The notes: generated from the letters alone by a model not told the origin. Counted from the stretch's first letter, positions 27,180 to 37,173 are shown. The stretch is 64,000 nucleotides of DNA from Pseudomonas tumuqii (GCF_013184545.1 NZ_JAAOJA010000007.1:206734-270733); one strand, 5' to 3'. Program-made: numbers and translations.

Positions 27180-28133
27180 ATGAACAGCACTATTGCACGC
27201 CTGGTTGGTGGTCGGTTGGCTGTAGGCGTGCTTACGCTGCTTATCGTGTCGCTGGTGGTGTTTTTCCTCACCAGCCTGCTGCCGGGTGACGCGGTACAGG
27301 AACAGCTCGGCCAGGAGGCGACTGCGGAAGCGGTGGCGGCGCTGCGTGCGCAGTTAGGCCTGGATCTACCCGTGCACCTGCGTTACTTCAACTGGCTGGG
27401 CGGGCTGATCACCGGCAATCCCGGTATTTCCCTGGTCAACGGCATGCCGGTCGACGACATGATCGCCAGCCGGCTGCCCAATACCCTGAAACTGGCAGCG
27501 GTCACCACGCTGGTCTCGGTGCCGCTGGCGCTGACCATAGGTATTCTGTCGGCGATGTACCGCGGTTCGATCTTCGATCGTTACAGCAACATGCTGGCGG
27601 TGTTCGCCGTCTCCGTGCCGGAGTTCCTGATCGCCACCATCGCGGTACTGATCTTCGCCGTGAAGCTGGGCTGGCTGTCGGCGCTGTCGCGTAGCGTCGA
27701 GGTCGAGTCGTTCGGCGAACTGGTGCGCATCTACGCGTTGCCGGTGCTGACGCTGTGCTGCGTACTGACGGCGCAGATGGCGCGCATGACGCGGGCCGCG
27801 GTGGTCGATCAGCTCAGCGCCTCCTATGTCGAAATGGCGATACTCAAAGGGGCACGACCGATACGGGTGGTGCTTCGTCATGCATTGCCCAATGCGATCG
27901 GGCCGATCGCCAACGCCGTGGCGCTGAGCCTGTCGTACCTGTTGGGCGGCGTAGTCATAGTCGAGTCGATCTTCAACTATCCGGGCGTCGCGACGCTGAT
28001 GGTAAACGGTGTGGTCACGCGTGACATGCCGTTGATACAGGCGTGCGTGATGTTGTTCAGCCTGGGTTTTCTGATGCTGGTTCTGCTGGCTGACCTCTGT
28101 GCAATCCTATCCAACCCGAGGCTGCGCAAATGA
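27180..28133 (+). CDS. ABC transporter inner-membrane permease (DppB-like)
   Basis: The 317-residue permease has an N-terminal helix (AVGVLTLLIVSLVVFFLTSL) with the family phrase LLPGDAVQEQLGQ and about six membrane helices. The EAA loop that docks the ATPase is seen at YVEMAILKGARPIRVVLRHA. The C-terminus VNGVVTRDMPLIQACVMLFS is typical for DppB/OppB. It overlaps the second permease gene by four bases (ATGA). It forms half of the channel of the dipeptide-type importer. Confidence 0.9.
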   Translation: MNSTIARLVGGRLAVGVLTLLIVSLVVFFLTSLLPGDAVQEQLGQEATAEAVAALRAQLGLDLPVHLRYFNWLGGLITGNPGISLVNGMPVDDMIASRLPNTLKLAAVTTLVSVPLALTIGILSAMYRGSIFDRYSNMLAVFAVSVPEFLIATIAVLIFAVKLGWLSALSRSVEVESFGELVRIYALPVLTLCCVLTAQMARMTRAAVVDQLSASYVEMAILKGARPIRVVLRHALPNAIGPIANAVALSLSYLLGGVVIVESIFNYPGVATLMVNGVVTRDMPLIQACVMLFSLGFLMLVLLADLCAILSNPRLRK

Positions 28134-29044
28134 AACCGAACAGTATTTCACCTAAAGCGAGCATCGGCAGCGGCAAGGATAACGCCCTGAAGCAGGATGG
28201 AGCGAACGAGCCGGTGCGGACCCGCCGGCGCCGGCTCTCGCTGTCTGTCGGCGGCGTCATCGGTCTGCTGATCGTGACCTTCTGGGCGCTGATGGCCGTC
28301 GCCGGGCCCCTGTTCGCGCCCCACGATGCCAACGCCATGATCAGCGATGGTTACTTCGGCCCGCTCAGCCTGGAGTTTCCCTTGGGTACCGACTACCTGG
28401 GGCGGGATATCCTCAGCCGCTTGTTGCACGGAGCGCCTTTCACCATAGGCGTGGCGTTGGCGGCCACAGCGCTGGCCTGCACGGCAGGTGTGGTCCTGGC
28501 GCTGGTGGCGGCCGCTTCCGGTGGCTGGGTCGATGCACTCATAAGCCGTACCCAGGATGCGCTGATCGCGATTCCGAACAAGATTTTTGCCCTGCTGATG
28601 GTGGCCTCGTTCGGCTCCTCGGTGCCGCTGCTGTTGCTGATGGCCGCATTCGCCTATATGCCGGGTTCCTTCCGTATCGCGCGTGCGGTCGCGGTGAACG
28701 TCATGACCATGGACTTTGTCCAGGTTGCGCGTACCCGCGGCGAAGCCATGCCCTACATCATCTTCATCGAAGTGCTGCCGAACATGCTGCGCCCGGTGAT
28801 GACCGACTTTGGCCTGCGTTTCGTCTACGTGGTGCTGCTGCTCAGCGCCATGAGTTTCCTTGGGCTGGGCGTGCAGCCGCCGGACGCCGACTGGGGCTCG
28901 CTGGTGCGGGAAAACATCGAGGGCCTTTGGGCGGGTGCCCCGGCCGTGCTGGCACCGGCGGTCGCCATCGCCACCCTGACCATGGGGGTCAACTTGCTCA
29001 TCGACAGCTTCGGCGGGCGATCCAAGCGCGAGATGGAGAAGTGA
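28130..29044 (+). CDS. ABC transporter inner-membrane permease (DppC-like)
   Basis: The 304-residue permease starts with a cytoplasmic stretch rich in basic residues (TRRRRLSLSVGG) followed by the first helix VIGLLIVTFWALMAV and the family motif FPLGTDYLGRDILSRLLHGA. The ATPase-docking loop is FVQVARTRGEAMPYIIFIEV, and GLGVQPPDADWGSLVREN lies near the C-terminus. It partners the DppB-like subunit. The ATPase gene starts one base after its stop. Confidence 0.9.
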   Translation: MKPNSISPKASIGSGKDNALKQDGANEPVRTRRRRLSLSVGGVIGLLIVTFWALMAVAGPLFAPHDANAMISDGYFGPLSLEFPLGTDYLGRDILSRLLHGAPFTIGVALAATALACTAGVVLALVAAASGGWVDALISRTQDALIAIPNKIFALLMVASFGSSVPLLLLMAAFAYMPGSFRIARAVAVNVMTMDFVQVARTRGEAMPYIIFIEVLPNMLRPVMTDFGLRFVYVVLLLSAMSFLGLGVQPPDADWGSLVRENIEGLWAGAPAVLAPAVAIATLTMGVNLLIDSFGGRSKREMEK

Positions 29045-29045
29045 G

Positions 29046-30878
29046 ATGAACGAAATCGTCAGGGTAAGCGGCCTGCGTGTGGCCGCACGTAACGAAGAGG
29101 GCATCGATGTGCCGATCGTGCACGGTGCCGATTTTAGCCTGAACAAAGGCGAGGTACTGGCGCTGATCGGCGAGTCCGGTTCCGGCAAGAGCACCATAGC
29201 GCTGTCGCTGATGGGTTATGCCCGCTCGGGTTGCCGTATCGTCGGCGGCTCGGTACGGGTCGGCGATGTCGACGTGCTCAAGCTGTCGAATGCCGAGCTG
29301 GCAAAGCTGCGCGGGCGCACCGTGGCCTATATCGCGCAGAGCGCGGCCGCGGCATTCAATCCGTCCAAGAGCATCATGGATCAGGTGATCGAAAGCGCGC
29401 TGATCCACGGCGTGCTGTCGCGCAAGCAGGCGCAGGCCAAGGCCGTCGAGCTGTTCCGCGAGCTGGCGCTGCCGGAGCCCGAACGCATCGGCGCGCGCTA
29501 TCCGCACCAGGTTTCGGGTGGGCAGTTGCAGCGGCTGATGGCGGCGATGGCGCTGATCACCGATCCGGCACTGGTGATTCTGGACGAACCGACCACGGCA
29601 TTGGATGTCACGACCCAGATCGAAGTGCTGCGGGCGTTCAAGAAGGTGGTGCGTGAACGCGGCACCACGGCGATTTACGTCTCCCACGACCTGGCGGTGG
29701 TGGCGCAGATGGCCGACCGTATCGTCGTGCTGCGCGACGGCCAGATCCAGGAAAACAACCCTACCGAACAGATCCTGGCAGCGCCGGAGCATCCCTATAC
29801 CCGCAGCCTGCTGGCCGCGATAAGGCCGGCGGCGCGCCAGGGAGCGGGCGATCAAGAGGCAGCTTCGGCGGAAGAGGATGTGCTGCTCGACATCCACGGT
29901 CTGGAGATTTGCTACGGCACCAAGAAGGTGCTGCAGGATGTCGATCTGAAGATCCGACGCGGTGCGGCGGTCGGCGTGATCGGCGAGTCGGGGTCGGGAA
30001 AAACCACCCTGGCCCAGGCCATCGCCGGCCTGGCGCCAACCACGGCTGGGCATATCCTGCTCGATGGCCAGCCGCTCAGCAGGACGCTGGCCGGGCGTAC
30101 CCGCGAGCAGTTCCGGCGCGTTCAGTTCGTCTTCCAGAACGCCGATACGGCGCTGAACCCACGGCACAGCATCGAACAGATCCTCGGCCGCCCGCTGCGT
30201 TTCTATCACGGCATGAAGGGTGCGCAGCAGCAGCGTCGGGTGGCCGAGTTGCTGGAACTGGTGCAGTTGCCGGCCAGCATTGCGCAACGCCGGCCCGGCG
30301 AGTTGTCCGGTGGCCAGAAGCAGCGCGTCAACCTGGCGCGGGCGCTGGCGGCGGAGCCGGATCTGATCCTCTGTGACGAAGTGACCTCGGCGCTGGATAC
30401 GGTGGTGGGTGCGGCGATTCTCGAACTGTTGCGCGACCTGCGCCGCGAACTGGGCGTCTCCTACCTGTTCATCAGCCATGACATCTCCACCGTACGTGCG
30501 CTGTGCGACGACATAGTGGTGATGTACAGCGGCCATAAGGTCGAGGCCGGCGATCAGCAGGCGTTCGTCCAAGCGCCGTTCCATCCCTATACCAACCTGT
30601 TGACCAATTCGGTGCCGGAGCTGCGCCAGGGCTGGCTGGAAAACTGCGGGGCTGCTAAAGGCGGGCTGCCGCCGATCGGCGAGCCGACCAGCAGCGCGCA
30701 TCTCTGCCCGTTCCTCGATCGCTGCCCGGTGCGTATCGAAGGGGTGTGCAATCGCAGCGCGCCACCGCGCCACAATATCGCCGGCGGTAGTGAGATTCTC
30801 TGTCATCACACCGGTGCCGAGCTGCTCAAGGCGCAGGACTGTGTGAACAGCATGAAACTTGTGGGCACCTACGCGTGA
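29046..30878 (+). CDS. fused dual ABC ATPase (DppD-DppF type)
   Basis: The 610-residue protein contains two complete nucleotide-binding domains. The first has Walker A GESGSGKST, signature VSGGQLQRL and Walker B LVILDEPTTALD. The second has GESGSGKTT, LSGGQKQRV and LILCDEVTSALD. A C-terminal oligopeptide-type tail with CPFLDRCPVRIEGVC follows. It resembles GsiA-like fusions that power peptide or glutathione importers. It ends with a four-base overlap (GTGA) with the ferredoxin-like subunit gene, so importer and dehydrogenase are coupled in one transcript. Confidence 0.92.
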   Translation: MNEIVRVSGLRVAARNEEGIDVPIVHGADFSLNKGEVLALIGESGSGKSTIALSLMGYARSGCRIVGGSVRVGDVDVLKLSNAELAKLRGRTVAYIAQSAAAAFNPSKSIMDQVIESALIHGVLSRKQAQAKAVELFRELALPEPERIGARYPHQVSGGQLQRLMAAMALITDPALVILDEPTTALDVTTQIEVLRAFKKVVRERGTTAIYVSHDLAVVAQMADRIVVLRDGQIQENNPTEQILAAPEHPYTRSLLAAIRPAARQGAGDQEAASAEEDVLLDIHGLEICYGTKKVLQDVDLKIRRGAAVGVIGESGSGKTTLAQAIAGLAPTTAGHILLDGQPLSRTLAGRTREQFRRVQFVFQNADTALNPRHSIEQILGRPLRFYHGMKGAQQQRRVAELLELVQLPASIAQRRPGELSGGQKQRVNLARALAAEPDLILCDEVTSALDTVVGAAILELLRDLRRELGVSYLFISHDISTVRALCDDIVVMYSGHKVEAGDQQAFVQAPFHPYTNLLTNSVPELRQGWLENCGAAKGGLPPIGEPTSSAHLCPFLDRCPVRIEGVCNRSAPPRHNIAGGSEILCHHTGAELLKAQDCVNSMKLVGTYA

Positions 30879-31183
30879 GCGCGCGTTTCGTACGCTTGGC
30901 CGAGGGTGAGCGGCCAACGGTCAGATTGATGGTCGATGGCGAGCCCATCGAGGCATTGCAGGGCGACACCCTGATGGTTGCGTTATTGACCCGGGTGTCG
31001 GCCCTGCGCCAGTCGGAATTCGATCCAGGCCGCCGCGCCGGCTTCTGCCTGATGGGCGCCTGTCAGGACTGCTGGGTCTGGACCCGTAGCGGCGAGCGTC
31101 TGCGCGCCTGTTCCAACGAAGTCCGCGAGGGGCTGGATATCGTCACCAGGCAACCGGAGGCGATATGGCCACTGCGCGGCTGA
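30875..31183 (+). CDS. (2Fe-2S) small subunit of an amine/opine dehydrogenase (HcnA-like)
   Basis: The 102-residue protein has a single ferredoxin-like fold. Its cysteines lie in GFCLMGACQDCWVW and LRACSNEV, the C-x4-C-x2-C...C pattern of HcnA, SoxA-like and opine-oxidase small subunits. The start is GTG 30875 overlapping the ATPase stop. It passes electrons between the two flavoprotein subunits encoded next, whose genes overlap it by 19 bases and follow in the same frame order as hcnABC. On its own it would have no catalytic activity. Confidence 0.85.
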   Translation: MSARFVRLAEGERPTVRLMVDGEPIEALQGDTLMVALLTRVSALRQSEFDPGRRAGFCLMGACQDCWVWTRSGERLRACSNEVREGLDIVTRQPEAIWPLRG

Positions 31184-32589
31184 AAAATCTGCAGAAAGAC
31201 GCCTTACGGGTGGTGATAGTGGGTGCCGGTCCAGCAGGCACCCGCTGCGCCGAGACCCTGGTGGCGGCGGGAATCAGGCCGATTCTGCTGGATGAGAACC
31301 GCCGTGATGGCGGCCAGATCTATCGTCGTCAACCCGAGGGTTTCACCCGCGACTATGCCACCCTGTACGGTAGCGAGGCGGAGAAGGCCCGGGCACTGCA
31401 CCAGAGTTTCGACCGCCTGCGCGAGCGGATCGATTACCGGCCCGACACCCTGGTGTGGAGCCTGACGCCGGGCCAGCTGTGCTGCGTCAGCCAGGGCAAG
31501 CACACGACCGTCGATTACGATGCGCTGATCCTCTGCACCGGCGCCACCGATCGGCTGATGCCGATCGAGGGTTGGCAGCTGGCTGGCACCTACAGCCTGG
31601 GCGGGGCGCAGATAGCGCTGAAGGCGCAGGCGGTGTCGATCGGTCGCCGGGTGGTGTTCCTGGGCAGCGGGCCGCTGCTGTACCTGGTCGCCAGCCAGTA
31701 CCTCAAGGCCGGCGCCACGGTGGCCGCGGTGCTCGACACCTCGCCGCTACGCAAGCGCATTGCGGCCCTGCCCAAATTGCTCGCCCGCCCCGGGCTGCTG
31801 TTCACCGGGATGAAACTGCTGGCGCAGCTCTACCTGGCGCGAATCCCGGTGCACCTGGGGGTCGAGCCCCAGCAGGTGCTGGGCGATGCGGCCAGCGGCG
31901 TCAGCGCGGTGCGTGTGCGCACCAGCCACGGTGACAACCTGCAGTTCGATTGCGATGCGCTCGCCCTGGGCTATCACCTGCGTCCGGAAACCCAGCTGGC
32001 CGACTTGGCCGGTTGTCGTATGCGGTTCCAAGAGGTGTCGCAGCAGTGGGTGCTGGATACCGATGGAGAAGGGCGCACTTCGGTCCGCGGTGTGTACGCC
32101 GCCGGCGATGGCGCACGGATCCGTGGAGCCGATGCGGCGGAGCATGCCGGCCGCCTGGTAGCGCTGGCCCTGTTACAGGATCTGCAACAACCGGTGCACG
32201 GCGAAGCGCTTGCCTTGCAGCGTCGCGTCCTGGCGGTGATGGATGAATTCAGTCACGGCCTGTGCCAGGCATTTCCCTGGCCGGCGGCGCAGGCCAAGGC
32301 CTTAGCGGACGAGGCGATCGTCTGCCGCTGCGAAATGATCACGGCCGGCGAGCTGCGCTCCGTGGTGCGCGAGAAGGGCGCCTGCGAGGTCAATCGCGCC
32401 AAGGCCTTCAGCCGGGTCGGCATGGGCCGCTGCCAGGGCCGCTACTGCTCCCAGGCCGGCGCCGAGGTGATCGCCGCGGCGGCTGGCGTCGCTGTCGAAC
32501 GGGTCGGCCGCCAACGCGGCCAGGCACCGGTCAAGCCGCTGTCGATGTTGACCGAGGAACTCAAGCAGGCCGAGGAGGTGGCACCGTGA
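31165..32589 (+). CDS. FAD/NAD(P)-type alpha subunit of the amine/opine dehydrogenase (HcnB/OoxA-like)
   Basis: The 474-residue protein has a dinucleotide motif VVIVGAGPAGTRCAETLVAA near residue 15, a second one (VVFLGSGPLLYLVASQYLKA) near 165 and a C-terminal BFD-like iron-sulphur segment with VCRCEMITAGEL and GMGRCQGRYC. This layout is shared by HcnB, OoxA/NoxA opine oxidases and hydroxyproline dehydrogenase subunits. It starts within the end of the small-subunit gene and overlaps the next gene by GTGA. The complex removes the C-N linked group of an N-substituted amino acid, or acts on a D-amino acid; the substrate is not determined. Confidence 0.85.
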   Translation: MATARLKNLQKDALRVVIVGAGPAGTRCAETLVAAGIRPILLDENRRDGGQIYRRQPEGFTRDYATLYGSEAEKARALHQSFDRLRERIDYRPDTLVWSLTPGQLCCVSQGKHTTVDYDALILCTGATDRLMPIEGWQLAGTYSLGGAQIALKAQAVSIGRRVVFLGSGPLLYLVASQYLKAGATVAAVLDTSPLRKRIAALPKLLARPGLLFTGMKLLAQLYLARIPVHLGVEPQQVLGDAASGVSAVRVRTSHGDNLQFDCDALALGYHLRPETQLADLAGCRMRFQEVSQQWVLDTDGEGRTSVRGVYAAGDGARIRGADAAEHAGRLVALALLQDLQQPVHGEALALQRRVLAVMDEFSHGLCQAFPWPAAQAKALADEAIVCRCEMITAGELRSVVREKGACEVNRAKAFSRVGMGRCQGRYCSQAGAEVIAAAAGVAVERVGRQRGQAPVKPLSMLTEELKQAEEVAP

Positions 32590-33740
32590 GCATTGAGAAG
32601 ACCGATGTACTGATCGTTGGCGGCGGCCTGATGGGTGCCGCTTCGGCATTCTTCCTGCGTCAGCGCGGCAAGTCGGTGATCCTCCTCGAGCGGGACCAGA
32701 TCGGCCAGTACGCCAGTGGGGTGAACTTCGGCAACGTGCGCCGCCAGGGGCGTTTCCTCGGCCAGTTGGAGCTGGCCAACCGCTCCTTCGCGCTGTGGAA
32801 GCGCCTGCCGGAACTGATCGACGACGATCTCGAATTCATTCCCAGCGGGCACATGCGCGTGTGCTACCGCGAGGACGAGATCGCCGAGCTGGAGGCCTAC
32901 GCCGCGGCGCCCGAGGCGCGCGAGCTGGACCTGCGCATCTTCAGCGGCCGCGAGCTGCACGAGCGCTTCCCGTTCTTCGGCCCGGAGGTCAAGGGCGGCT
33001 CCTATGCACCGCACGACGGCCATGCCAACCCGCGCCTTGCCGCACCGGCCTTCGCCCGCGCCGCGCGGCGCGCCGGGGCGACCATCGAGGAGCGCTGCGA
33101 GGTGACTAGCGTACAGAAGGTCGGCGGGCAGTTCCGGGTGACCACCAGCGACGGCCGCGAGTACCGCGCCGAGCAGTTGCTGATCACGGCCGGCGCCTGG
33201 GGCGAGAAGCTCTCCGCGCAGTTCGGCGAGCCGGTGCCGCTGATCGCCAAGGGCCCGCAGATGTCGGTCACCGAGCCGGTGCCCTATGTGCTGAAGACGG
33301 TGATCGGCGTGTACACCAAGATCCCCGAGGAAGTGCTGTATTTCCGCCAGATCCCGCGCGGCAACATCATCATCGGCGGCTGTAACCACAGCAAGCCGGA
33401 CATGCTCAACCGCCGCGCCCATTTCGAGCCGCAAAGCCTTCTCAAACAGTTGCAGCAGATGCACCGGCTGGCGCCGCATATGGCCAACCTGAACATCATC
33501 CGCACCTGGAGCGGCATCGAAAGCTACCTGCCGGACTCCCTACCGGTGATGGGCCCCAGCGGCACGGTCGATGGCCTGTATTACGCCTTCGGCTTCAGCG
33601 GCCATGGTTTCCAGCTGGGTCCGGGAGTAGGGGACGTGATGGCCGAGCTGATCAGTACCGGGAGCACCAGCACCGCCATCGAACCCTTTCATATCCGTCG
33701 GTTCGCCACCTCATCCATGCAGCGGAGCAAGGCCTCGTGA
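32586..33740 (+). CDS. FAD-dependent beta subunit of the amine/opine dehydrogenase (HcnC/OoxB-like)
   Basis: The 384-residue flavoprotein of the DAO family starts at GTG 32586 (MSIEKTDVLIVGGGLMGAAS). It contains YASGVNFGNVRRQGRFLGQL and the late motif YAFGFSGHGFQLGPGVGDVM. This is the substrate-oxidising subunit in HcnC, OoxB/NoxB and related heterotrimers. Its stop overlaps the deacylase start as GTGA, so five genes from the ATPase to the deacylase are linked by overlaps. Hydrogen cyanide production is possible in principle for a true hcnABC, but the linked importer and deacylase argue for amine catabolism. Confidence 0.85.
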   Translation: MSIEKTDVLIVGGGLMGAASAFFLRQRGKSVILLERDQIGQYASGVNFGNVRRQGRFLGQLELANRSFALWKRLPELIDDDLEFIPSGHMRVCYREDEIAELEAYAAAPEARELDLRIFSGRELHERFPFFGPEVKGGSYAPHDGHANPRLAAPAFARAARRAGATIEERCEVTSVQKVGGQFRVTTSDGREYRAEQLLITAGAWGEKLSAQFGEPVPLIAKGPQMSVTEPVPYVLKTVIGVYTKIPEEVLYFRQIPRGNIIIGGCNHSKPDMLNRRAHFEPQSLLKQLQQMHRLAPHMANLNIIRTWSGIESYLPDSLPVMGPSGTVDGLYYAFGFSGHGFQLGPGVGDVMAELISTGSTSTAIEPFHIRRFATSSMQRSKAS

Positions 33741-34894
33741 AACCCCGTGTCCTGGAGATTTTCAAACGGCTGATCGCCTTCGATACCGTCTCTTCGGAGT
33801 CGAACCTGGCGTTGATCGAATATGTGCGCGAGCTGCTGCTGAGCAAGGGCATCGAGTCCTTGATCGTCAAGGACGAGAGCGGGCGCAAGGCCAACCTGTT
33901 CGCCAGCACCGGCCCGCGCGATGTACCGGGGATTCTGCTGTCCGGGCATACCGATGTGGTACCCGCCGCCGGCCAGGCCTGGAGCGTGCCGGCGTTCCAG
34001 GCGACGCTGAAGGACGGGCGGCTCTACGGCCGCGGCAGTTGCGACATGAAAGGCTTTATCGCCCTGGCCATCGACGCCATGCTCGAGGCCGCCGACGCCT
34101 CGTTGAGCCGGCCGTTGCAACTGGCACTGTCGCATGACGAGGAAATCGGTTGTGTCGGTGTACGCCGCCTGCTCGACGTGCTGCACCTGGCACCGTTGCG
34201 GCCGTTCCTGTGCATTGTCGGCGAACCGACCGAGATGCAGTTCGTCCTCGGCCACAAGGGCAAGGGTTCCTACCGCGCCTTCTGCCATGGCCAGGAAGCG
34301 CACTCGTCCCTGGCGCCGCGCTCGGTCAACGCCATTCACGTCGCCTGTGATTTTATCGCCGCGCTGCGCCAGAGCCAGCAGCGCTTGCAAGAGCAGGGCG
34401 CGCAGGATGCGGATTACGACGTGCCCTACAGCACCGTGCATGTCGGGCAAATCGTCGGCGGCAAGGCCCTGAACATAGTGCCGAACCTGTGCAGCCTGGA
34501 TTTCGAAGTGCGCAATCTGCCGGCCGACGACCTCGATCAGTTTCTCGATCAGATGCGCGAACAGGCCGAGTCGATCGTGCGTGAGGCCAAGCGCTTGTCC
34601 AGCGTCGCCGCCATCGAGATCGAGACCCTGAATGTCTACCCCGGCCTGGATACCCACCCCAGCGTGGAAGCCGTACGCCTGCTGAAGAACTTCGCCCCGG
34701 CAGATACCGGCAGCGTGAAAGTATCCTTCGGCACCGAGGGCGGCTTGTTCAGCCAGCGCCTGAATGTCCCCGTGGTGGTCTGCGGGCCGGGCTCCATTCA
34801 ACAGGCGCACAAGCCCGACGAATTCATTGAGGTCAGCCAGATGGACGCCGGCGAGCGCTTTCTCGAGGGGCTGCTGGGCTCGTTGAAGCTGTAG
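33737..34894 (+). CDS. M20 metallohydrolase, ArgE/acetylornithine deacetylase-like
   Basis: The 385-residue zinc hydrolase carries GILLSGHTDVVPAAGQAWS (first metal His/Asp), YGRGSCDMKGFIALAI (bridging Asp) and the catalytic SHDEEIGCVGVR, followed by the dimerisation lid. ArgE-type enzymes release acetyl or other acyl groups from the amino nitrogen. Start GTG 33737 overlaps the dehydrogenase subunit stop. Its place at the end of an uptake/oxidation operon suggests removal of an N-acyl group from the imported compound instead of arginine biosynthesis, though the latter cannot be ruled out. Confidence 0.82.
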   Translation: MKPRVLEIFKRLIAFDTVSSESNLALIEYVRELLLSKGIESLIVKDESGRKANLFASTGPRDVPGILLSGHTDVVPAAGQAWSVPAFQATLKDGRLYGRGSCDMKGFIALAIDAMLEAADASLSRPLQLALSHDEEIGCVGVRRLLDVLHLAPLRPFLCIVGEPTEMQFVLGHKGKGSYRAFCHGQEAHSSLAPRSVNAIHVACDFIAALRQSQQRLQEQGAQDADYDVPYSTVHVGQIVGGKALNIVPNLCSLDFEVRNLPADDLDQFLDQMREQAESIVREAKRLSSVAAIEIETLNVYPGLDTHPSVEAVRLLKNFAPADTGSVKVSFGTEGGLFSQRLNVPVVVCGPGSIQQAHKPDEFIEVSQMDAGERFLEGLLGSLKL

Positions 34895-35068
34895 CGCCAG
34901 CTCAGGCCCTCGCGCACAGCGGAGGGCCGTCTCGCATGCCCAGCTTCCGCCAAGGGAGCACTGACGGCCGTGAGACTTCTCGCCCGAAAAAAGCCGAAAA
35001 CAATAACCATAAAAAGCGGGACAGCCGAGCCTCCTCGTGCGTCCTGACAACACGCTGGGAGTCCTTCC

Positions 35069-37108
35069 ATGAAAGCCCTCGAACGTCTTTCCTTCTCCGG
35101 TAAGTTCGTCTTGCTCGGGGTATTGGCCCTCACCCTGATCGTCGTGCCGACCATCCTCTACGTGCTGGGTGCGCTGAGCAGTGGACGTCAGGCCGAGCGC
35201 GAATTGCATGGTATCGCGCCGGTGCAGGCGCTGTTGCACCTGGTCGCGCTGACCCAGCAGCATCAAAATCTGGCCACCACCGTTCTCGGCGGCGACAGCA
35301 GTCTGCAGCAGGCCCGCCTGGCCAAGCAGGCCGAGTTGCAGCGTAGCTTCGAGGCGAGCGAGCAGACGCTGCGCACGGCCGAGGTCGACGCGGATCTATT
35401 GACCGCTTTGCAGCAGGTGCGCGAGCAATGGCAAGCCCTGTCCGAAGAGATCGGCCAGGGCAGCATCAAGGCTAGGCCGAGCATGCAACGGCATACGCAA
35501 CTGATCGCGTCCAGCCTGCTGATCGAGGATGCCTTGCTCGATCATTTCGAGCTGTCCCTGGATCCGCTTCTGGAAACCTATTCGCTGATGAACGCGGCGC
35601 TGATCGAGATGCCGCAAACCGCCGAGCTGTTCAACCAATTGCGCGGCTTCGGTGCCCTGTATCTGGTGCAGGGGCGAATTCTGCCGGAGCAACAGGGTGC
35701 CTTGATGGGGCTGACCGCCCAGGCGCTCGCCAGTTTCGACAGGATGGGCCGGGCCTTCGCCAAGGCCGCTGCCGCCGACCCGGCGATCGCCGCCATGCTG
35801 GAGGAACCGCTGGCGGCGCTGCGCCAGCAGATCCGGCAGGCCCTGACATTGACCGATCAGCATCTGGTCGCGGTCATCGAGATGGATTTTTCCGGCGGCG
35901 GTGCCGGCTTGAAGGTGGCGTACCCGGTCGCGGACTACCTGGCCGCTTATGATCGGCCGATCGACGCCATGCAGGCGCTTGGCGACTCGGCATTGGCGCT
36001 GCTCGAGGAGCGGCTGGGCGAGCGGCGCGACCGGCACCGGCAGCATCTGCTGCTGATGTCCGCCGGCCTGCTGGCGCTGCTGCTGGTCGGCGGCACGCTG
36101 GCGACGCTGATCGTCCTGCGCTTGCTGAAACAGTTGGCCATGGCCATGGCCGCGGCCGAGCGGATCGCCAAGGGCGACCTGACGCAGACGCTTGATGCCG
36201 CCGGTATGGATGAAGCGGCGCGTCTGCTGCAGGCACTGCAGCGCATGCAAGCGGATCTGCGCGGCACCGTCACCCAGGTTGTGAATTCCGCCGAGCAGCT
36301 CAACTCGACTTCCGAGGCATTGAGCGCGGTGACCGAGGACACCAGTCGCGGTTTGCAGCGGCAGAGCGGGGAACTCGATCAGGCCGTGACCGCCGTTACC
36401 GAGCTGACCACCGCGATCGAAGAGGTGGCGCGCAATGCCGCCTCGGCCTCGGAGGTGTCCCAGGCTGCCGACCGTTGCGCCCGTCAGGGTCAGGGCAGCG
36501 TCACCCGCACGGTCGGCGCCATCGAATCGCTGACCGGCGACATGGCGCATACCGCCGATGCCCTGCAAGCCCTGGCGGGCCAGATAGGCGGTATCGGCTC
36601 GGTGCTGGACGTAATTCGCGGGATTGCCGAACAAACCAATCTGTTGGCCTTGAACGCCGCGATCGAGGCCGCCCGGGCGGGCGAAAGCGGGCGCGGTTTC
36701 GCCGTGGTGGCGGACGAGGTGCGGGCCTTGGCACAAAGAACCCAGGAATCCACCAAACAGATCGAGACCATCATCGGTTCGGTGCAGCAGAGCAGTCAGG
36801 GCGCTCTGCGTTCCATGCACAGTAGCAATGAGAAAACCCAGGACACCCTGGAACTGGCGCGCGCGGCGGGTACTGCATTGACTGCCATCGTCGAGGCGAT
36901 TGCCCAGATCAACGAACGCAACCTGAGCATTGCCAGCGCCACCGAAGAGCAATCCTACGTGGCCCGCGAGGTGGACAGTAACCTGCTGAATATCCGCGAT
37001 GTTTCCGTGCAGACCACGACCGGGGCCCACCAGACCCGAACCTCGAGCCTGGAACTCGCCGGCCTGGCCAACGAGCTGAGCGGGATGATCAAGCACTTCA
37101 GCGTCTGA
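35069..37108 (+). CDS. methyl-accepting chemotaxis protein
   Basis: The 679-residue transducer has membrane helix 1 near residues 11-34 ([20 protein letters not shown]), a periplasmic helical sensor of about 290 residues rich in Gln/Leu, helix 2 near 327-352 ([20 protein letters not shown]), a HAMP linker ([20 protein letters not shown]) and a signalling domain with the conserved tip [20 protein letters not shown]. No C-terminal methyltransferase-tether pentapeptide is present. It lies 174 bases after the deacylase on the same strand and may sense the compound handled by the preceding operon. That link is by position only. Confidence 0.9.
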   Translation: MKALERLSFSGKFVLLGVLALTLIVVPTILYVLGALSSGRQAERELHGIAPVQALLHLVALTQQHQNLATTVLGGDSSLQQARLAKQAELQRSFEASEQTLRTAEVDADLLTALQQVREQWQALSEEIGQGSIKARPSMQRHTQLIASSLLIEDALLDHFELSLDPLLETYSLMNAALIEMPQTAELFNQLRGFGALYLVQGRILPEQQGALMGLTAQALASFDRMGRAFAKAAAADPAIAAMLEEPLAALRQQIRQALTLTDQHLVAVIEMDFSGGGAGLKVAYPVADYLAAYDRPIDAMQALGDSALALLEERLGERRDRHRQHLLLMSAGLLALLLVGGTLATLIVLRLLKQLAMAMAAAERIAKGDLTQTLDAAGMDEAARLLQALQRMQADLRGTVTQVVNSAEQLNSTSEALSAVTEDTSRGLQRQSGELDQAVTAVTELTTAIEEVARNAASASEVSQAADRCARQGQGSVTRTVGAIESLTGDMAHTADALQALAGQIGGIGSVLDVIRGIAEQTNLLALNAAIEAARAGESGRGFAVVADEVRALAQRTQESTKQIETIIGSVQQSSQGALRSMHSSNEKTQDTLELARAAGTALTAIVEAIAQINERNLSIASATEEQSYVAREVDSNLLNIRDVSVQTTTGAHQTRTSSLELAGLANELSGMIKHFSV

Positions 37109-37173
37109 CCGCGGTACTAGCAGGCCATTAAATGTTGAGCCCGCCGCAGTCTGGTGGGAGATCCCCCGTCATC

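Noticed and set aside
28998..30917. Open frame of 639 codons on the minus strand opposite the fused ABC ATPase gene
   Set aside because: It is the antisense shadow of a clear ABC ATPase and lacks any domain. Long antisense frames are common in GC-rich codon usage.
30875..33740. True hydrogen cyanide synthase operon hcnABC
   Set aside because: The subunit layout is the same, but translational overlap with a peptide-type importer and a deacylase points to amine or opine catabolism. Substrate cannot be read from sequence, so the genes are named only as HcnABC-like.
35000..35068. FliA (sigma-28) promoter before the chemoreceptor, based on GCCGAAAA
   Set aside because: The -35 TAAA element is not found at the required 15-base spacing.
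35396..37096. Open frame of 566 codons on the minus strand opposite the chemoreceptor
   Set aside because: It is His/Gln-rich shadow coding produced by the receptor codons and has no family features.
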